A model generated the notes under the pieces. That model was not told where the DNA came from, did no database searches, and saw only the letters and a program-made list of their open reading frames with translations. Position numbers and translations under genes: made by a program. DNA of 12,497 nucleotides from Desulfobulbaceae bacterium UBA2775 (GTDB lineage: Bacteria > Desulfobacterota > Desulfobulbia > Desulfobulbales > Desulfocapsaceae): contig DEIL01000051.1 in NCBI GenBank assembly GCA_002352445.1, positions 1 through 12,497 of the forward strand, written 5' to 3'. Shown here piece after piece: positions 11,882-12,497 of the stretch. Positions within the stretch are counted from its first letter, which is position 1. Each line of letters begins with the position of its first letter.

Positions 11882-12484
11882 TCAAAATGGTGTTGATCGT
11901 GCCTCAATTGCTTTTGCCAGGGTGTATTTATCTGCATATTTGATATCCATTCCCATGGGAATACCACATGCCAGCCGCGTCAGTTTGACCGGGATTGCTT
12001 TGAGAGTATCTGCAAGATAGTTTGCTGTGGCCTCACCCGGTACTGTTGAGCTTGTTGCAATGATGACCTCCTTGACAACACCGTTTGATACCCGCGTGAG
12101 CAATTCCTTAATCTTAATTTCCTCCGGCCCTATGCCGTCAATGGGAGAAAGTACTCCATGCAGGATATGGTAATGACCAGGAAATGCAGCAGTTTTTTCA
12201 ATGGCAAGCAGGTCAGCGGATTGCTCTACGACGCAAATAATATCAGCCTGACGTTTGGGCTCGGCACAGATATCACACGGATCGCTTTCTGAAAAGGTAA
12301 AGCAGCATGAGCAGAGTTGGATAGAGCCATGGAGCTCCGAGAGGGCCAGGGCAAGATTTTTTGCCTGGGACGAAGGTCTGCGCAGAATATTGAGAGCAAG
12401 CCTTGTGGCTGTTTTTTTACCGATCCCTGGCAGAAAGGATAAATTCTCTATAAGGTTTTCAAGTGCTGGCGGGAGGACTTGCAT
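11882..12484 (-). CDS. recR: Recombination mediator protein RecR
   Basis: The 200-residue protein is the normal length for RecR, a ring-forming DNA clamp that works with RecO (and RecF) to load RecA at single-strand gaps. It shows the N-terminal helix-hairpin-helix (LENLIENLSFLPGIGKKTATRLA, about 8-30), a four-cysteine zinc finger at 58, 61, 70 and 73 (C-x2-C and C-x2-C, with an extra cysteine at 60), a Toprim domain (about 81-175, with ICVVEQSADLLAIE and VIIATSSTVPGEATANYL) and the Walker-B-like C-terminal part GIPMGMDIKYADKYTLAKAI. The gene usually follows dnaX and ybaB; the window ends 13 bases upstream of its ATG, so neither neighbour nor ribosome binding site can be judged. About 35 bases separate it from the tRNA-Val promoter. 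Confidence 0.97.
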   Translation of the reverse strand: MQVLPPALENLIENLSFLPGIGKKTATRLALNILRRPSSQAKNLALALSELHGSIQLCSCCFTFSESDPCDICAEPKRQADIICVVEQSADLLAIEKTAAFPGHYHILHGVLSPIDGIGPEEIKIKELLTRVSNGVVKEVIIATSSTVPGEATANYLADTLKAIPVKLTRLACGIPMGMDIKYADKYTLAKAIEARSTPF

Positions 12485-12497
12485 AGTGTTAAACTAA

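Noticed and set aside
1..12497. CRISPR array
   Set aside because: No regularly spaced repeats of 20 bases or more were found.

Overview
The window suggests a Gram-negative bacterium of the Desulfobacterota (former Deltaproteobacteria), perhaps a sulfate reducer of the Desulfobulbales type. This is inferred from the gene order (thrS-infC-rpmI-rplT-pheS-pheT-ihfA-merR), protein flavour and moderate GC content; no marker search was possible.

Right two thirds (about 3.8-12.5 kb): a conserved housekeeping block, all on the minus strand. From right to left it holds recR; tRNA-Val(GAC) with its own promoter; thrS; infC, which appears to start at AUC; rpmI; rplT; pheS; pheT; ihfA, overlapping the pheT stop; a small MerR-like regulator; and tRNA-Pro(GGG) with its own promoter and a perfect terminator. 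These genes supply two aminoacyl-tRNA synthetases, initiation factor 3, two 50S proteins and one IHF subunit. Several intergenic regions hold hairpins that could be attenuators or ribosomal-protein control sites: before thrS, between infC and rpmI, between rplT and pheS, and between pheS and pheT.

Left third (1-3.8 kb): a decayed accessory island directly downstream of the 3' end of tRNA-Pro. From the tRNA leftwards it has a 27-codon remnant of a phage terminase small subunit; upstream of that a consensus sigma70 promoter driving a predicted ~118-nt RNA that ends at a strong intrinsic terminator; a small unknown ORF; a complete RelE/HigB-like toxin and HigA-like antidote pair with a consensus promoter overlapped by a palindrome; a phage replication-protein-like ORF with a C-terminal cysteine cluster; and an IS91-like element in which an internal deletion has fused its tyrosine integrase to the C-terminal half of its Y2 transposase. 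The IS91-like element ends next to a CAAG tetranucleotide inside what looks like a broken DUF2459-family gene at the window edge.

The most interesting region is the promoter, short RNA, terminator and terminase arrangement (3375-3620). It looks like the lambdoid pR'/tR' late-gene switch and could be either a stranded late-promoter module or a free-standing small RNA. Other points of interest are the toxin-antitoxin promoter, which predicts a nearly leaderless toxin mRNA, the AUC start of infC, and the candidate pseudoknot leader before rpmI.
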